Shown here: piece by piece, positions 7,068-15,680 of the stretch
Numbering within the stretch: the stretch's first letter is position 1
Layout of the letters: the number at the start of each line of letters is the position of its first letter
Origin: Corallincola sp.
GTDB lineage: Bacteria > Pseudomonadota > Gammaproteobacteria > Enterobacterales > Neiellaceae
Assembly (NCBI GenBank): GCA_017998495.1
Contig: JAGOCY010000004.1
Coordinates: 1 to 15,680 of the forward strand
Reading direction: 5' to 3'
DNA length: 15,680 nucleotides
Program-made: the position numbers and the translations under genes
The notes under the pieces: model-generated
What the model was told of the DNA's origin: nothing
The model's input: only the letters and a program-made list of their open reading frames with translations
Database searches by the model: none

Positions 7068-7565
7068 ATGGCCGTAACAGCAGCATCCGTCACTGCCATT
7101 AATCACGAGCTGCAGCTTGGCCAACAGCCGTTGCATGCCTTGAGCGCAGAGCAGCGCGCTACCTTTCACTGGTTGCTGCTGGCGCTGCCTCAGGATCTGA
7201 CCGCTCGCGCCGCGCTTGAAGCCGAGCTAGTGCCAACGCCACGTCCCTATGGCGATGCGCTGGCGCAGTGGCAGGCGGAAGCGCGGCCGGCGCACTGTTT
7301 GACCATTCAGCCTCACCATTACCCGGACGCTGATGCGCAAGGCCAAGCGGTAGCGGCCCTGGACCTGTGCCAGAGCAGGCTGCTACAGGCCCTGCGGCCC
7401 CAGCCTCTGGTGGCGCGTACCGAGCTTGATGCGCCTTTGCCGGTGGCCGTGCGCGACAACCTGCCGTTGTGGCGGCAGCAGCAGCTGGAAGGGCGGGTAG
7501 TTGCCCCCATTGGTGCTTTGGAGGCGGCGGTTGAGCTGGCCGCCATCCATCATCAAGCGGCTTGA
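7068..7565 (+). CDS. Hypothetical protein, 165 residues
   Basis: I do not recognise this protein. From the ATG at 7068 it begins MAVTAASVTAINHELQLG and is 165 residues long, rich in Ala, Leu and Gln, with no signal peptide or membrane segment, so it is probably cytoplasmic. An internal stretch, HALSAEQRATFHWLLLALPQDL (about 23-44), looks like a helical pair, and the C-terminal half is leucine/glutamine rich. A TTG at 7035 would add 11 residues, but neither start has a good ribosome site; I prefer the ATG. It is the only forward gene between two reverse ones, diverging from the response regulator and converging on adhE with a shared terminator 37 nt after the stop. Open frames also exist on the reverse strand here, but they fit the codon pattern less well. 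The position-specific GC bias and the terminator support a real gene. Confidence 0.6.
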   Translation: MAVTAASVTAINHELQLGQQPLHALSAEQRATFHWLLLALPQDLTARAALEAELVPTPRPYGDALAQWQAEARPAHCLTIQPHHYPDADAQGQAVAALDLCQSRLLQALRPQPLVARTELDAPLPVAVRDNLPLWRQQQLEGRVVAPIGALEAAVELAAIHHQAA

Positions 7566-7601
7566 GTGGATTCGAGCGCCTAATCAGGAACAACCAAAAC
7601 A

Positions 7602-7627
7602 AGAACCCCGCCAATTGGCGGGGTTCT
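7602..7627 (-). terminator. Intrinsic terminator of adhE, shared by the convergent gene
   Basis: AGAACCCCGCC (7602-7612) pairs perfectly with GGCGGGGTTCT (7617-7627) around AATT. On the reverse strand it is followed by TGTTTTGGTTGTT, a fair T-rich tail, so it should end the adhE transcript 25 nt after the stop. On the forward strand the tail is only moderately T-rich (GCGTTATTGG), so termination of the 7068-7565 gene may be weaker. Confidence 0.85.
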
Positions 7628-7652
7628 GCGTTATTGGCGTTCAGCCCGAGGC

Positions 7653-10304
7653 TTACTTGCTCTTCTTGCCTTTGTCAGCCGCCTTGGCAGGTGCTGCGAC
7701 TTCATTGGCGTCCACATAAGGGCGGCCGTAGTAGGAGTCGAGCAGCAGCTGCTTGAGCTCGCTGATCAGCGGGTAGCGCGGGTTGGCGCCGGTGCACTGG
7801 TCATCGAAGGCTTCAACCGCCAGCTTGTCGACCTTGGCCAGGAAGTCGGCCTCGTTGACACCGGCTTCACGGATGGAGCCCGGGATGGCGAGGTTCTTCT
7901 TGATGTTTTCCAGCCAAGCGATCAGCGCTTCCACCTTGGCACCGGTACGGTCTTCCGGCTTGCCGAGACCCAGGTGATCGGCGATCTCCTTATAGCGGCG
8001 ACGGGCCTGCGGACGGTCGTACTGGCTGAACGCAGTCTGCTTGGTCGGGTTGTCATTGGCGTTGTAGCGGATGACGTTACAGATCAGCAGGGCGTTGGCC
8101 AGACCGTGCGGGATGTGGAACTCGGCGCCCAGTTTGTGGGCCATGGAGTGGCACACACCGAGGAAGGCGTTGGCGAAGGCCACACCAGCGATGGTGGCGG
8201 CGTTGTGGACGTTTTCGCGGGCCTTGGGGGCCGCGGTCGAGTAGGACTCGATCAGGTTTTCCGACAGCAGCTTGAGGGCCTGCAGTGCCTGGCCATCGCT
8301 GTATTCGTTGGCCAGCACTGAGACATAGGCTTCGAGTGCGTGGGTGATGGCATCAACACCGCCGAAGGCGCACAGCGACTTGGGCATGTTCATCACCAGG
8401 TTCGGGTCGACGATGGCCATGTTCGGCGTCAGTTCGTAGTCGGCAATCGGGTATTTCATGCCGGTCTTGTCGTCGGTCACCACCGCAAACGGGGTGACTT
8501 CAGAACCTGTGCCCGAGGTGGTGGGCACGGCCACCAGCTGCGCCTTCACGCCCAGTTTCGGGAACTTGTAGATACGCTTGCGGATATCCATAAAGCGCAG
8601 CGCCAAGTCTTTGAAATCGACGTCCGGGTGTTCGTACATCACCCACATGATCTTGGCGGCATCCATCGGTGAACCACCGCCGATGGCGACGATCACGTCT
8701 GGTTTGAACTGGTTACACAGGTCGGTGCCCTTGCGCACGATCGACAGCGTCGGATCCGCTTCCACTTCGTAGAACACTTCGGTTTCGAGGCCATGGCCTT
8801 TCAAGATACGCAGCGCTTCATCAACGTAGCCGTTGTTGAACAGGAAGCGGTCGGTGACGATCAGGGCGCGCTTCTTGTCGGACAGTTCTTCCAGCGCAAT
8901 CGGCAAGCAGCCGCGGCGGAAGTAGATCGATTTCGGAAGTTTGTGCCACAGCATGTTTTCAGCTCGCTTCGCCACGGTTTTCTTGTTGATCAGGTGCTTG
9001 GGCCCGACGTTTTCGGAGATGGAGTTACCACCCCAGGAACCGCAACCGAGGGTCAGCGACGGCGCCAGCGCGAAGTTATAGAGGTCACCGATACCACCCT
9101 GAGAGGCCGGGGTGTTGATCAGGATACGAGCGGTCTTCATGCGGTCACCGAAGTAGCGAACGCGGTCGGCGCACTGATCCTGGTCGGTGTAGAGGGCCGA
9201 GGTGTGGCCGATACCGCCGAGGGCTACCAGGGCTTCGGCCTTGGTGACCGCATCTTTGTAATCGGTGGCGCGGTACATGGCCAGCAGCGGCGACAGCTTC
9301 TCGTGAGCGAAGGGCTCTTCGTCGGCGACGTCGGTCACTTCGCCGATCAGCACCTTGGTGTTTTCCGGTACGGTCACGCCAGCGAGGGCGGCGATCTTGA
9401 CCGCTTTCTGGCCAACGATATCGGCGTTCAGGGCACCATTTTTCAGGATCACGGCGCGCACCTTGTCGAGCTCAGCGCCCTTGAGGATGTAGCCACCATG
9501 GCTGTCGAAACGCTCTTTGACGGCGTCGTAGACGCTGTCAACCACCACCACCGACTGCTCGGAGGCGCAGATCACGCCGCTGTCGAAGGTCTTGGACATC
9601 AGGATGGAGGCGACGGCGCGCTTGATGTCAGCGAATTCGTCGATCACCACCGGGGTGTTACCGGCGCCAACGCCGATGGCCGGTTTGCCCGAGCTGTATG
9701 CGGCTTTCACCATGCCCGGACCACCAGTGGCCAGGATCAGGTTGATGTCGGGGTGACGCATCAGGGCGTTGGACAGCTCCACGCTCGGGGCGTCGATCCA
9801 GCCGATGATTCCTTCCGGAGCGCCGGCCTTGACGGCCGCTTCGAGCACGATGCGGGCTGCTTCGGCGGTAGATTTCTTGGCGCGCGGGTGCGGGCTGAAG
9901 ACGATACCGTTACGGGTCTTGAGGCTGATCAGGGCCTTGAAGATGGCGGTCGAGGTCGGGTTGGTGGTGGGCACGATGCCGCAGATGATGCCGGTCGGCT
10001 CAGCGATAGTGATGGTGCCGAAGGTTTTGTCTTCGCTCAGGATGCCGCAGGTCTTCTCGTCTTTGTAGGCGTTGTAGATGTACTCGGAGGCGAACTGGTT
10101 CTTGATCACCTTGTCTTCCATCACCCCCATGCCGGTCTCTTCGGCGGCCATTTTGGCCAGCGGGATACGGGCATCGGCAGCGGCCAGGGCAGCAGCTCGG
10201 AAAATTTCATCCACCTGTTCCTGGCTGTAGGTAGCGAAAAGGCGCTGCGCAGCCTTGACCTGGGCGACCAGGACTTCGAGCTCTTGCAGGTTAGTTACGG
10301 CCAT
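7653..10304 (-). CDS. adhE: Bifunctional acetaldehyde-CoA/alcohol dehydrogenase
   Basis: AdhE reduces acetyl-CoA to acetaldehyde and then to ethanol with two NADH, regenerating NAD+ in fermentation; family members assemble into cytoplasmic spirosomes. The 883-residue protein is near the E. coli length (891). Residues 1-440 are the aldehyde dehydrogenase half, with catalytic Cys246 in DSGVICASEQ and the nucleotide loop GVGAGNTPV. After the linker comes the iron alcohol dehydrogenase half (about 450-868), with GGGSPMDAAK (542-551) and metal ligands Asp651, His655, His719 and His733 in DAITHALEAY and GVCHSMAHKLG...HIPHG. The tail is lysine/alanine rich, as in E. coli. The start at 10304 gives the family N-terminus MAVTNLQELE and has AGGAGA seven bases upstream; the open frame continues 54 codons upstream but that is the mRNA leader. 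The upstream FNR/HexR boxes indicate anaerobic and carbon-state control. Confidence 0.98.
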   Translation of the reverse strand: MAVTNLQELEVLVAQVKAAQRLFATYSQEQVDEIFRAAALAAADARIPLAKMAAEETGMGVMEDKVIKNQFASEYIYNAYKDEKTCGILSEDKTFGTITIAEPTGIICGIVPTTNPTSTAIFKALISLKTRNGIVFSPHPRAKKSTAEAARIVLEAAVKAGAPEGIIGWIDAPSVELSNALMRHPDINLILATGGPGMVKAAYSSGKPAIGVGAGNTPVVIDEFADIKRAVASILMSKTFDSGVICASEQSVVVVDSVYDAVKERFDSHGGYILKGAELDKVRAVILKNGALNADIVGQKAVKIAALAGVTVPENTKVLIGEVTDVADEEPFAHEKLSPLLAMYRATDYKDAVTKAEALVALGGIGHTSALYTDQDQCADRVRYFGDRMKTARILINTPASQGGIGDLYNFALAPSLTLGCGSWGGNSISENVGPKHLINKKTVAKRAENMLWHKLPKSIYFRRGCLPIALEELSDKKRALIVTDRFLFNNGYVDEALRILKGHGLETEVFYEVEADPTLSIVRKGTDLCNQFKPDVIVAIGGGSPMDAAKIMWVMYEHPDVDFKDLALRFMDIRKRIYKFPKLGVKAQLVAVPTTSGTGSEVTPFAVVTDDKTGMKYPIADYELTPNMAIVDPNLVMNMPKSLCAFGGVDAITHALEAYVSVLANEYSDGQALQALKLLSENLIESYSTAAPKARENVHNAATIAGVAFANAFLGVCHSMAHKLGAEFHIPHGLANALLICNVIRYNANDNPTKQTAFSQYDRPQARRRYKEIADHLGLGKPEDRTGAKVEALIAWLENIKKNLAIPGSIREAGVNEADFLAKVDKLAVEAFDDQCTGANPRYPLISELKQLLLDSYYGRPYVDANEVAAPAKAADKGKKSK

Positions 10305-10337
10305 TATCAATCTCCTGAAAGGATGTGAATTTTTTTC

Positions 10338-10425
10338 CGTTGAACAATGGGTTGGGTTACTGCTGCGGGCGTCGCCGGGTGAGTATAGACGATCGTTTAA
10401 AGCCCGCTTGACCAATTGTTCAACG
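10338..10425 (-). promoter_or_regulatory. Structured 5' leader of adhE mRNA (nested stem-loops)
   Basis: In the leader, CGTTGAACAAT (complement of 10415-10425) can pair over 11 bp with ATTGTTCAACG (complement of 10338-10348), extended after one mismatch by GGT/ACC. Inside it, GCGGGC (complement of 10402-10407) pairs with GCCCGC (complement of 10365-10370). The result is a long interrupted hairpin of about 88 nt ending 34 nt before the ATG and leaving the AGGAGA site outside. In E. coli adhE has a long leader whose RNase III processing is needed for translation, so an analogous role here is plausible. The pairing is seen; the function is inferred. Confidence 0.55.
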
Positions 10426-10450
10426 CAACAAAACTCCAGTGGACGGGGCC

Positions 10451-10456
10451 ATTGTA
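10451..10456 (-). promoter_or_regulatory. Candidate -10 of the adhE promoter
   Basis: TACAAT on the reverse strand matches five of six bases of TATAAT. It implies a start near 10444 and a leader of about 140 nt. The FNR-like box centre (10485.5) then falls at about -41.5, the class II position. A weaker hexamer, TATACT (complement of 10382-10387), inside the leader has no suitable -35. Confidence 0.6.
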
Positions 10457-10478
10457 GGAGCCCCAACCGGGCAAAAGG

Positions 10479-10492
10479 TTGATCTGAGTCAA
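10479..10492 (-). promoter_or_regulatory. FNR-like box upstream of adhE
   Basis: TTGATCTGAGTCAA matches TTGAT-N4-ATCAA at nine of ten informative bases, the same degree and the same variant base as the box upstream of focA. The distance to the TACAAT hexamer fits class II FNR activation. Confidence 0.75.
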
Positions 10493-10493
10493 C

Positions 10494-10508
10494 TGTAATA
10501 AAATTACG
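10494..10508. promoter_or_regulatory. HexR-like operator upstream of adhE
   Basis: TGTAATAAAATTACG matches TGTAAT-WWW-ATTACA at all but the last base. It begins one base after the FNR-like box, centred near -57 from the inferred start. It is the second such site in the window, again on the promoter-distal side of an FNR-like box, which supports it as a real operator. Confidence 0.6.
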
Positions 10509-10664
10509 AAAGAACGGTATGAAATTTCAGCAACTACCCCATTGGGGTGAGAAAAAAGCGGGTTCTGGTGCCAATCAGCCGGAAGAATTCTGTAGGGGGT
10601 TACAGAATCGGTCACAGTCTCGTCACGGAGCTGGCTGAAGCAACGTAACCTTTTGACAGAACAG
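10505..10664. other. Remainder of the yfbR-adhE intergenic region
   Basis: With the adhE leader and promoter this makes a 360-nt stretch without a gene. Beyond the operator I see ACCCC/GGGGT (10536-10548), a small hairpin whose A-run lies on the wrong side for terminating the yfbR transcript, and ATTCTGTA (10587-10594) pairing with TACAGAAT (10601-10608) across a G-rich six-base loop. The latter lies about 57 nt after the yfbR stop but lacks a T-run. No clear terminator separates the ubiG operon from adhE. Confidence 0.4.
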
Positions 10665-11252
10665 CTAACTTACTTCGTCGAGGGTGAGCTTGAAGCCCGG
10701 GCCAAAGCGGTTGAGGAAGTAATCCAGCTCCGGCGTCATCCGCTGTTGCAGCGCTTCGAGCAGCCGTTGCTCAGCCTGCACGAACTCGCGGTTACCGGCG
10801 GCGGCTTCTTCCAGGCACTTGAGGTAGGCACAGAGGGTATCGGCCGTTTTCACCAGCGCCAGTTCGGCGCTGTGGTCATGGGCACCGATCAAGGGGGCAA
10901 AGTCATCGCGCAGCTCTGCAGGTAGCATGGCCACCAGTCGCTGTGCTGCCGCTTCCTCGATCTTCTTGAATTCGCGAGCGATATCGGGGTTGTGGTATTT
11001 GACCGGGGTCGGCATGTCGCCGGTCAGTACCTCGGTGGCGTCGTGATAGAGGGCGAGCACCGCCACCCTGTCGGCATTCACTTGGCCGTCAAACAGGCGG
11101 TTTTTGATAGTGGCGAGGCCGTGGGCCAGCATCGCCACCTGCAGACTGTGCTCTTGGACGTTTTCGGGCTGTACCGAGCGCATCAGCGGCCAACGCCGAA
11201 TCAGCTTCATCCGCGCCAGCTGGGCAAAGAAGTGACTCGGCGCACTGCTCAT
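10665..11252 (-). CDS. yfbR: 5'-deoxynucleotidase YfbR (HD domain)
   Basis: YfbR is a cytoplasmic metal-dependent HD-domain phosphatase that dephosphorylates deoxyribonucleoside 5'-monophosphates. The 195-residue protein is near the E. coli length (199). The HD residues are all visible: His35 in [10 protein letters not shown], His70-Asp71 in [20 protein letters not shown], and Asp138 in [11 protein letters not shown]. The conserved substrate stretch [19 protein letters not shown] is at residues 6-24. Its ATG overlaps the alaA stop in ATGA (11249-11252), so translation is probably coupled; no independent ribosome site is obvious. The alaA-yfbR order is the same as in E. coli. It is the last gene of the ubiG operon. 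Confidence 0.95.
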   Translation of the reverse strand: MSSAPSHFFAQLARMKLIRRWPLMRSVQPENVQEHSLQVAMLAHGLATIKNRLFDGQVNADRVAVLALYHDATEVLTGDMPTPVKYHNPDIAREFKKIEEAAAQRLVAMLPAELRDDFAPLIGAHDHSAELALVKTADTLCAYLKCLEEAAAGNREFVQAEQRLLEALQQRMTPELDYFLNRFGPGFKLTLDEVS

Positions 11253-12469
11253 TGGCGGTAGCTCGCCAGGAAGTTGCCAATACGGCTGACGGCCGTTTCC
11301 AGCAGATCTACCCGTGGCAGAAATACCACGCGGAAATGGTCAGTGCCGGGGTAGTTAAAGCCGGAACCTTGCACCACCAGCACCTTCTCCTGACGCAGCA
11401 GATCCAGCACCAGTTTCTGATCGTCGTGGATCGGGTAGCGCTTGGCATCAAGGCGTGGGAACAGGTAGAGGGCACCTTTGGGTTTGACGCAGCTGACGCC
11501 CGGGATGTCGTTCAGCATCCGCCACGCCAGATCGCGTTGCTCGCGCAGGCGGCCACCCGGCAGGATCAGCTCGTTGATGCTTTGGTAACCGCCGAGAGCG
11601 GCCTGAATGGCGTGCTGGCAGGGCACGTTGGCGCACATACGCATGTTGGCCAGCAGGTCCAACCCCTCGATATAACTGCGCGCCCGCAGCTTGGGGCCAC
11701 TAACGATCATCCACCCCGCGCGGAAGCCGGCGGCGCGGTAGTTCTTCGACAACCCGCTCATGGTCACGCACAGCACGTCATCGGCCAGGGTAGCGATGCT
11801 GGTGTGCTGGGCTTCGTCATAGAGGATGCGGTCGTAGATCTCGTCGGCAAAGACGATCAGGTTGTGCTGACGGGCGATCTCCAAGATCCCTTCGAGCAGG
11901 CTGCGCTCATACACTGCACCGGTCGGGTTGTTGGGGTTGATGATCACTATTGCCTTGGTATTGGCGTTGATCTTCTTGCGGATATCATCGAGATCCGGCT
12001 GCCAGTCCGACTGCTCATCACACAGGTAGTGCACCGCCTTGCCGCCGGCCAGGGTGACGGCGGCGGTCCACAAGGGGTAGTCAGGAGCCGGCACCAGCAC
12101 TTCGTCACTGTTATTGATCAGGGCGTTGGTGGCCATCTGGATCAGTTCGCTGACGCCGTTGCCGATGTAGATGTCATCCAGCTCGACACCGCGAATGCCT
12201 TTCTGCTGGCAGGATTGCATCACCGCCTTGCGCGCCGAGAACAGCCCTTTGGCATCGCAGTAGCCCTGGGAGCTGGCGTCCGGCAGGTTCTTGATCACAT
12301 CTATGATCAGCTCTTCCGGTGCTTCAAAGCCCCAGGGGGCCGGATTGCCGATATTGAGCTTGAGGATGCGGTGGCCATCGTCTTCCAGCCGGCGGGCTTC
12401 GGCCATGGCCGGGCCGCGGATCTCATAGCAGACGTTATCGAGCTTGTGCGAGCGGAGAAAATCCTTCAT
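11249..12469 (-). CDS. alaA: Glutamate-pyruvate aminotransferase AlaA
   Basis: AlaA (formerly YfbQ) is a PLP enzyme that makes alanine from pyruvate with glutamate as amino donor. The 406-residue protein matches E. coli AlaA (405) along its whole length. Landmarks of the class I/II aminotransferase fold are [14 protein letters not shown] (38-51), [13 protein letters not shown] (126-138), [11 protein letters not shown] (177-187), FADEIYD (207-213) with Asp209 and Tyr212, and [12 protein letters not shown] (239-250) with the Schiff-base Lys242. The C-terminus has [23 protein letters not shown]. The ATG has AGGT about seven bases upstream. It lies 127 nt after the HAD phosphatase gene and overlaps yfbR by 4 nt. 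Placing it near pflB, focA and adhE adds another pyruvate-consuming step. Confidence 0.96.
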   Translation of the reverse strand: MKDFLRSHKLDNVCYEIRGPAMAEARRLEDDGHRILKLNIGNPAPWGFEAPEELIIDVIKNLPDASSQGYCDAKGLFSARKAVMQSCQQKGIRGVELDDIYIGNGVSELIQMATNALINNSDEVLVPAPDYPLWTAAVTLAGGKAVHYLCDEQSDWQPDLDDIRKKINANTKAIVIINPNNPTGAVYERSLLEGILEIARQHNLIVFADEIYDRILYDEAQHTSIATLADDVLCVTMSGLSKNYRAAGFRAGWMIVSGPKLRARSYIEGLDLLANMRMCANVPCQHAIQAALGGYQSINELILPGGRLREQRDLAWRMLNDIPGVSCVKPKGALYLFPRLDAKRYPIHDDQKLVLDLLRQEKVLVVQGSGFNYPGTDHFRVVFLPRVDLLETAVSRIGNFLASYRQ

Positions 12470-12545
12470 GACCGACCTGCTGCAATAAAGGCGAAAAAGG
12501 GCTCAGGGGAGGGGAACACTACCACTACCGCGCCCGCCAGCGCAA

Positions 12546-12559
12546 AGGGCCTGGGCCCT
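12546..12559 (-). terminator. Small GC hairpin between phosphatase gene and alaA
   Basis: AGGGC (12546-12550) and GCCCT (12555-12559) pair across CTGG, followed on the reverse strand by TTTGCGC. It is 38 nt after the phosphatase stop. The stem is short and the T-run only three bases, so it is at most a weak attenuator and need not split the operon. The rest of 12470-12596 shows no gene. Confidence 0.25.
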
Positions 12560-12596
12560 GTTTTGGGGCACGGCCCTGGAGATTTTTTGCGGTGGC

Positions 12597-13259
12597 TTAA
12601 GCCAGCAGATCGAGCAGTGCGATGGGCGTGCTGATCTGTAGATCGATCGGCCAGTCTGCTTCGGGTTCACCCGCGGCCAGATAGCCATAGCTGGCCAGCA
12701 CCGCCAGCATGCCAGCAGCGCGTCCTGCTTCCAGATCGCGGCGGGCATCGCCCACATACCAGCAGTCAGCGGCACTGACCCCAAGCTGGCGACAGGCGTG
12801 CAAAAGGGGCTCCGGGTGCGGCTTGGCCACACTCAAGGTATCACCGCTGACCACGCTGCCTGCGGCTGCCAGCTCAGGGAAGTGCGTCAGTAACGGCGTG
12901 GTCAGCCAGCCCGGCTTGTTGGTGACTATGGCCCAGGGGAGCTGGCGCTGATTGAGCCCTTCGAGCAGTTCGGCGACCCCATCAAACAGGCAAGTAGCCA
13001 CCGCCAGGTTGGCAGCGTAGAAATCGAGCAGCTGCTGGCGCCGCCGTTCATGCTCGGCCGGCGTCTGTTCGTCGCCAAAGCCGCAGGCCAGCAGGCCACG
13101 GGCACCATGAGAAGCGAAGGGGCGCAGGGTATGCGCTGGCAGGGGCGGCAGGCCATCCAGCTGCCGGACATGATTTAGCGCGGCACCGAGATCGGGTGCG
13201 GTATCCAGCAAAGTGCCGTCCAGATCAAAGAGAATGGCTGCAGGTGTGCTCAGTTGCAT
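12597..13259 (-). CDS. HAD-family phosphatase, Gph/MupP group
   Basis: This 220-residue cytoplasmic HAD hydrolase has all four motifs: FDLDGTLLDT (Asp12, Asp14), Thr113 in IVTNKP, Lys146 in VAKPHPEPL, and GDARRD (Asp171, Asp175), with a small helical cap (about 20-90). E. coli Gph, phosphoglycolate phosphatase, is longer (252) and has GDSRNDI. The present GDARRDLEAGRAAGM, YGYLAAGEPEADW and LFDGVAELLEGL resemble Pseudomonas MupP, which removes phosphate from MurNAc-6-phosphate in wall recycling and is also encoded next to ubiG. Automated annotation will probably say phosphoglycolate phosphatase; MupP is my preferred alternative. Its ATG shares one base with the ubiG stop (TGATG), implying translational coupling. 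Confidence 0.85.
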   Translation of the reverse strand: MQLSTPAAILFDLDGTLLDTAPDLGAALNHVRQLDGLPPLPAHTLRPFASHGARGLLACGFGDEQTPAEHERRRQQLLDFYAANLAVATCLFDGVAELLEGLNQRQLPWAIVTNKPGWLTTPLLTHFPELAAAGSVVSGDTLSVAKPHPEPLLHACRQLGVSAADCWYVGDARRDLEAGRAAGMLAVLASYGYLAAGEPEADWPIDLQISTPIALLDLLA

Positions 13260-13963
13260 CAGGGCTTCTCAAGGTGGGCGAGATAGTTAACCACCACTTT
13301 GCCCGGTGTCAGCGCCACTTGGCCAGTCAGCGGGTTGTAGTCAATGCCGGTCAGCTCGCGGGGCAGCAGCCCCGCACGGTCGCCCATGGCCAGTAGTTCG
13401 CTAGGTTTCAGGAAGCGCTGCCAGTCATGGGTACCTTTGGGCACCAGCTTGAGCAGGTATTCGGCGGCGAACACCCCCAGCAGCAGTCCGGCGACACTGC
13501 GATTGAGGGTGGACAGCACCAAGGTGCCGCCCGGCTTGAGCAGGCTGGCGCAGGCCCGCACGATCGCAGCAGGATCGGGCACATGCTCCAGCATCTCCAT
13601 GCAGGTCACCACCTCAAACTGGCCCGGCTCGGCCTCGGCCAGTGCTTCGGCGCTCTGCAGCCGGTAATCGATGGTCAGCCCTTCAGCCGCGGCGTGGTTG
13701 CGGGCGACATCGAGACTCTCGGCGGCCAGATCGATGGCGGTGACCTTGGCGCCGCGGCGGGCCAGCGCCTCGGCCAGCAGGCCGCCGCCGCAGCCAATAT
13801 CGGCCACGCGTTTGGCAAACAGGCCGCCAGCGCACTGCTCGACGTAGCGCAGGCGCACCGGGTTTAACTGGTGCAGGGGTTTGAACTCACCATCCAGATC
13901 CCACCAGCGGCTGGCGCTGGCTGCGAATTTGGCTATTTCCTGGGGGTCGACGTTGGCGGTCAC
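13259..13963 (-). CDS. ubiG: Ubiquinone biosynthesis O-methyltransferase
   Basis: UbiG performs both SAM-dependent O-methylations of the ubiquinone ring at the cytoplasmic face of the inner membrane. From the chosen start the protein has 234 residues (E. coli 240). Motifs are NVDPQEIAKFAASASRWWDLDGEFKPLH (4-31), SAM-binding motif I VADIGCGGGLLAE (53-65), motif II region VVTCMEMLEHVPDP (118-131), LLKPGG (141-146), and the UbiG-specific insertion FAAEYLLKLVPKGTHDWQRFLKP (165-187), linked to lipid binding in E. coli. I start at GTG 13963 because AGGA lies six bases upstream and the N-terminus matches the family; the in-frame ATG at 13996 overlaps the candidate promoter and has no ribosome site. 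It is the first gene of the ubiG-phosphatase-alaA-yfbR operon and diverges from gyrA. Confidence 0.94.
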   Translation of the reverse strand: MTANVDPQEIAKFAASASRWWDLDGEFKPLHQLNPVRLRYVEQCAGGLFAKRVADIGCGGGLLAEALARRGAKVTAIDLAAESLDVARNHAAAEGLTIDYRLQSAEALAEAEPGQFEVVTCMEMLEHVPDPAAIVRACASLLKPGGTLVLSTLNRSVAGLLLGVFAAEYLLKLVPKGTHDWQRFLKPSELLAMGDRAGLLPRELTGIDYNPLTGQVALTPGKVVVNYLAHLEKP

Positions 13964-13994
13964 GGGCAGTCCTGCTGGCCACAAGGTGGCGGCC

Positions 13995-14000
13995 ATTATA
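13995..14000 (-). promoter_or_regulatory. Candidate -10 of the ubiG operon
   Basis: The reverse strand has a perfect TATAAT here, which would start transcription near 13988, 25 nt before the GTG of ubiG. The -35 region at the usual distance (GATCCG) is poor, so an activator or a weak promoter is implied. Its presence supports the GTG start over the in-frame ATG at 13996. Confidence 0.45.
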
Positions 14001-14035
14001 AGGAGGAAGTTGCCGCGCGGATCACCTGTATCACG

Positions 14036-14064
14036 CTGACGTGCCGGGCAAAGGGTGGTAGAAT
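14036..14064 (+). promoter_or_regulatory. gyrA promoter
   Basis: CTGACG (14036-14041) and TAGAAT (14059-14064) are separated by 17 bp and match the sigma-70 hexamers at four and five of six bases. The start would be near 14071, giving a leader of about 69 nt. A GC-rich stretch (CGCGCG) follows the -10, as in supercoiling-sensitive promoters, and E. coli gyrA is induced by relaxation of DNA. The start point is inferred. Confidence 0.6.
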
Positions 14065-14080
14065 CGCGCGCCTTCAAAAA

Positions 14081-14115
14081 TGCGCCAGACGACGCCTGAT
14101 GCGCCGGATGACGCC
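14081..14115 (+). repeat. Imperfect tandem repeat in the gyrA leader
   Basis: TGCGCCAGACGACGCC (14081-14096) and TGCGCCGGATGACGCC (14100-14115) differ at two of sixteen bases and are offset by 19 bp. They lie between the inferred transcription start and the ATG of gyrA. No known protein site comes to mind. Confidence 0.55.
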
Positions 14116-14139
14116 AGCCGACACGGGAACGGAACATTC

Positions 14140-15680
<1,541 letters not shown>

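Noticed and set aside
8793..10328. 511-codon open frame on the forward strand
   Set aside because: It lies wholly opposite adhE, is rich in His/Gly/Asp/Val as typical of antisense frames in GC-rich genes, and shows no known domain.
10305..10466. Upstream extension of adhE by 54 codons
   Set aside because: The ATG at 10304 has AGGAGA and the family N-terminus; the extension overlaps the -10 hexamer and the leader stem.
10563..10582. Possible sigma-54 promoter (TTGGCAC) on the reverse strand upstream of adhE
   Set aside because: The GG to GC spacing is 11 rather than 10 bases and the -12 element is poor.
10653..10658. Perfect TTGACA -35 hexamer on the forward strand
   Set aside because: No -10 at 16-18 bp and no forward gene downstream; it lies beside the 3' end of yfbR.
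11252..12634. 460-codon open frame on the forward strand
   Set aside because: It lies opposite alaA and part of the phosphatase gene; low-complexity composition and no recognisable family.
13964..14137. Longer ubiG starting at 14137 or 13996
   Set aside because: These starts lie at or upstream of the TATAAT hexamer and lack a ribosome site, whereas GTG 13963 has one and fits the family.

Overview
The window looks like a chromosomal core region of a GC-rich, facultatively anaerobic gammaproteobacterium. Protein similarity to E. coli is strong throughout (FocA, PflB, AdhE, AlaA, YfbR, UbiG, GyrA, XthA). The ubiG/phosphatase/alaA/yfbR cluster beside gyrA, the mix of enterobacterial-like and Pseudomonas-like features in GyrA, and HexR-type operators suggest Aeromonadaceae (Aeromonas, Oceanimonas, Zobellella or Oceanisphaera). 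That placement is an inference from remembered family resemblance, not from a search. I see no insertion sequences, phage genes, CRISPR arrays, tRNAs or rRNAs.

Layout: (1) 1-1392, reverse strand: the start of pflB, all of focA, and a promoter with FNR-like and HexR-like boxes. (2) 1525-3131: xthA (reverse) diverging from a double-ACT-domain, GcvR-like protein (forward). (3) 3145-4713: an intrinsic terminator and an uncharacterised multi-pass membrane protein of probable transporter fold (reverse). (4) 5003-6936, reverse: a CheY-TPR response regulator followed 20 nt later by a small cysteine-containing lipoprotein. (5) 7068-7565: a forward gene I do not recognise. (6) 7653-10508, reverse: adhE with a long structured leader and a second FNR/HexR promoter. 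(7) 10665-13963, reverse: a tight ubiG - HAD phosphatase - alaA - yfbR operon with 1- and 4-nt overlaps. (8) 14140-end, forward: the first 513 codons of gyrA.

The functional theme is the anaerobic pyruvate/acetyl-CoA node. PflB makes formate and acetyl-CoA, FocA moves formate, AdhE turns acetyl-CoA into ethanol and regenerates NAD+, and AlaA links pyruvate to alanine. The focA-pflB and adhE promoters share the same order of parts (HexR-like palindrome, FNR-like box, then a -10 placing FNR near -41.5), which argues for coordinate control by oxygen and sugar-catabolic state.

I found no convincing undescribed multi-gene system. The points most worth a second look are Leu at GyrA position 83 (the main quinolone-resistance position), the paired FNR/HexR promoters, the long nested stem-loop in the adhE leader, a terminator-like hairpin just ahead of the response regulator, the response-regulator/lipoprotein pair, the orphan membrane protein, and a phosphatase that looks more like MupP than Gph.
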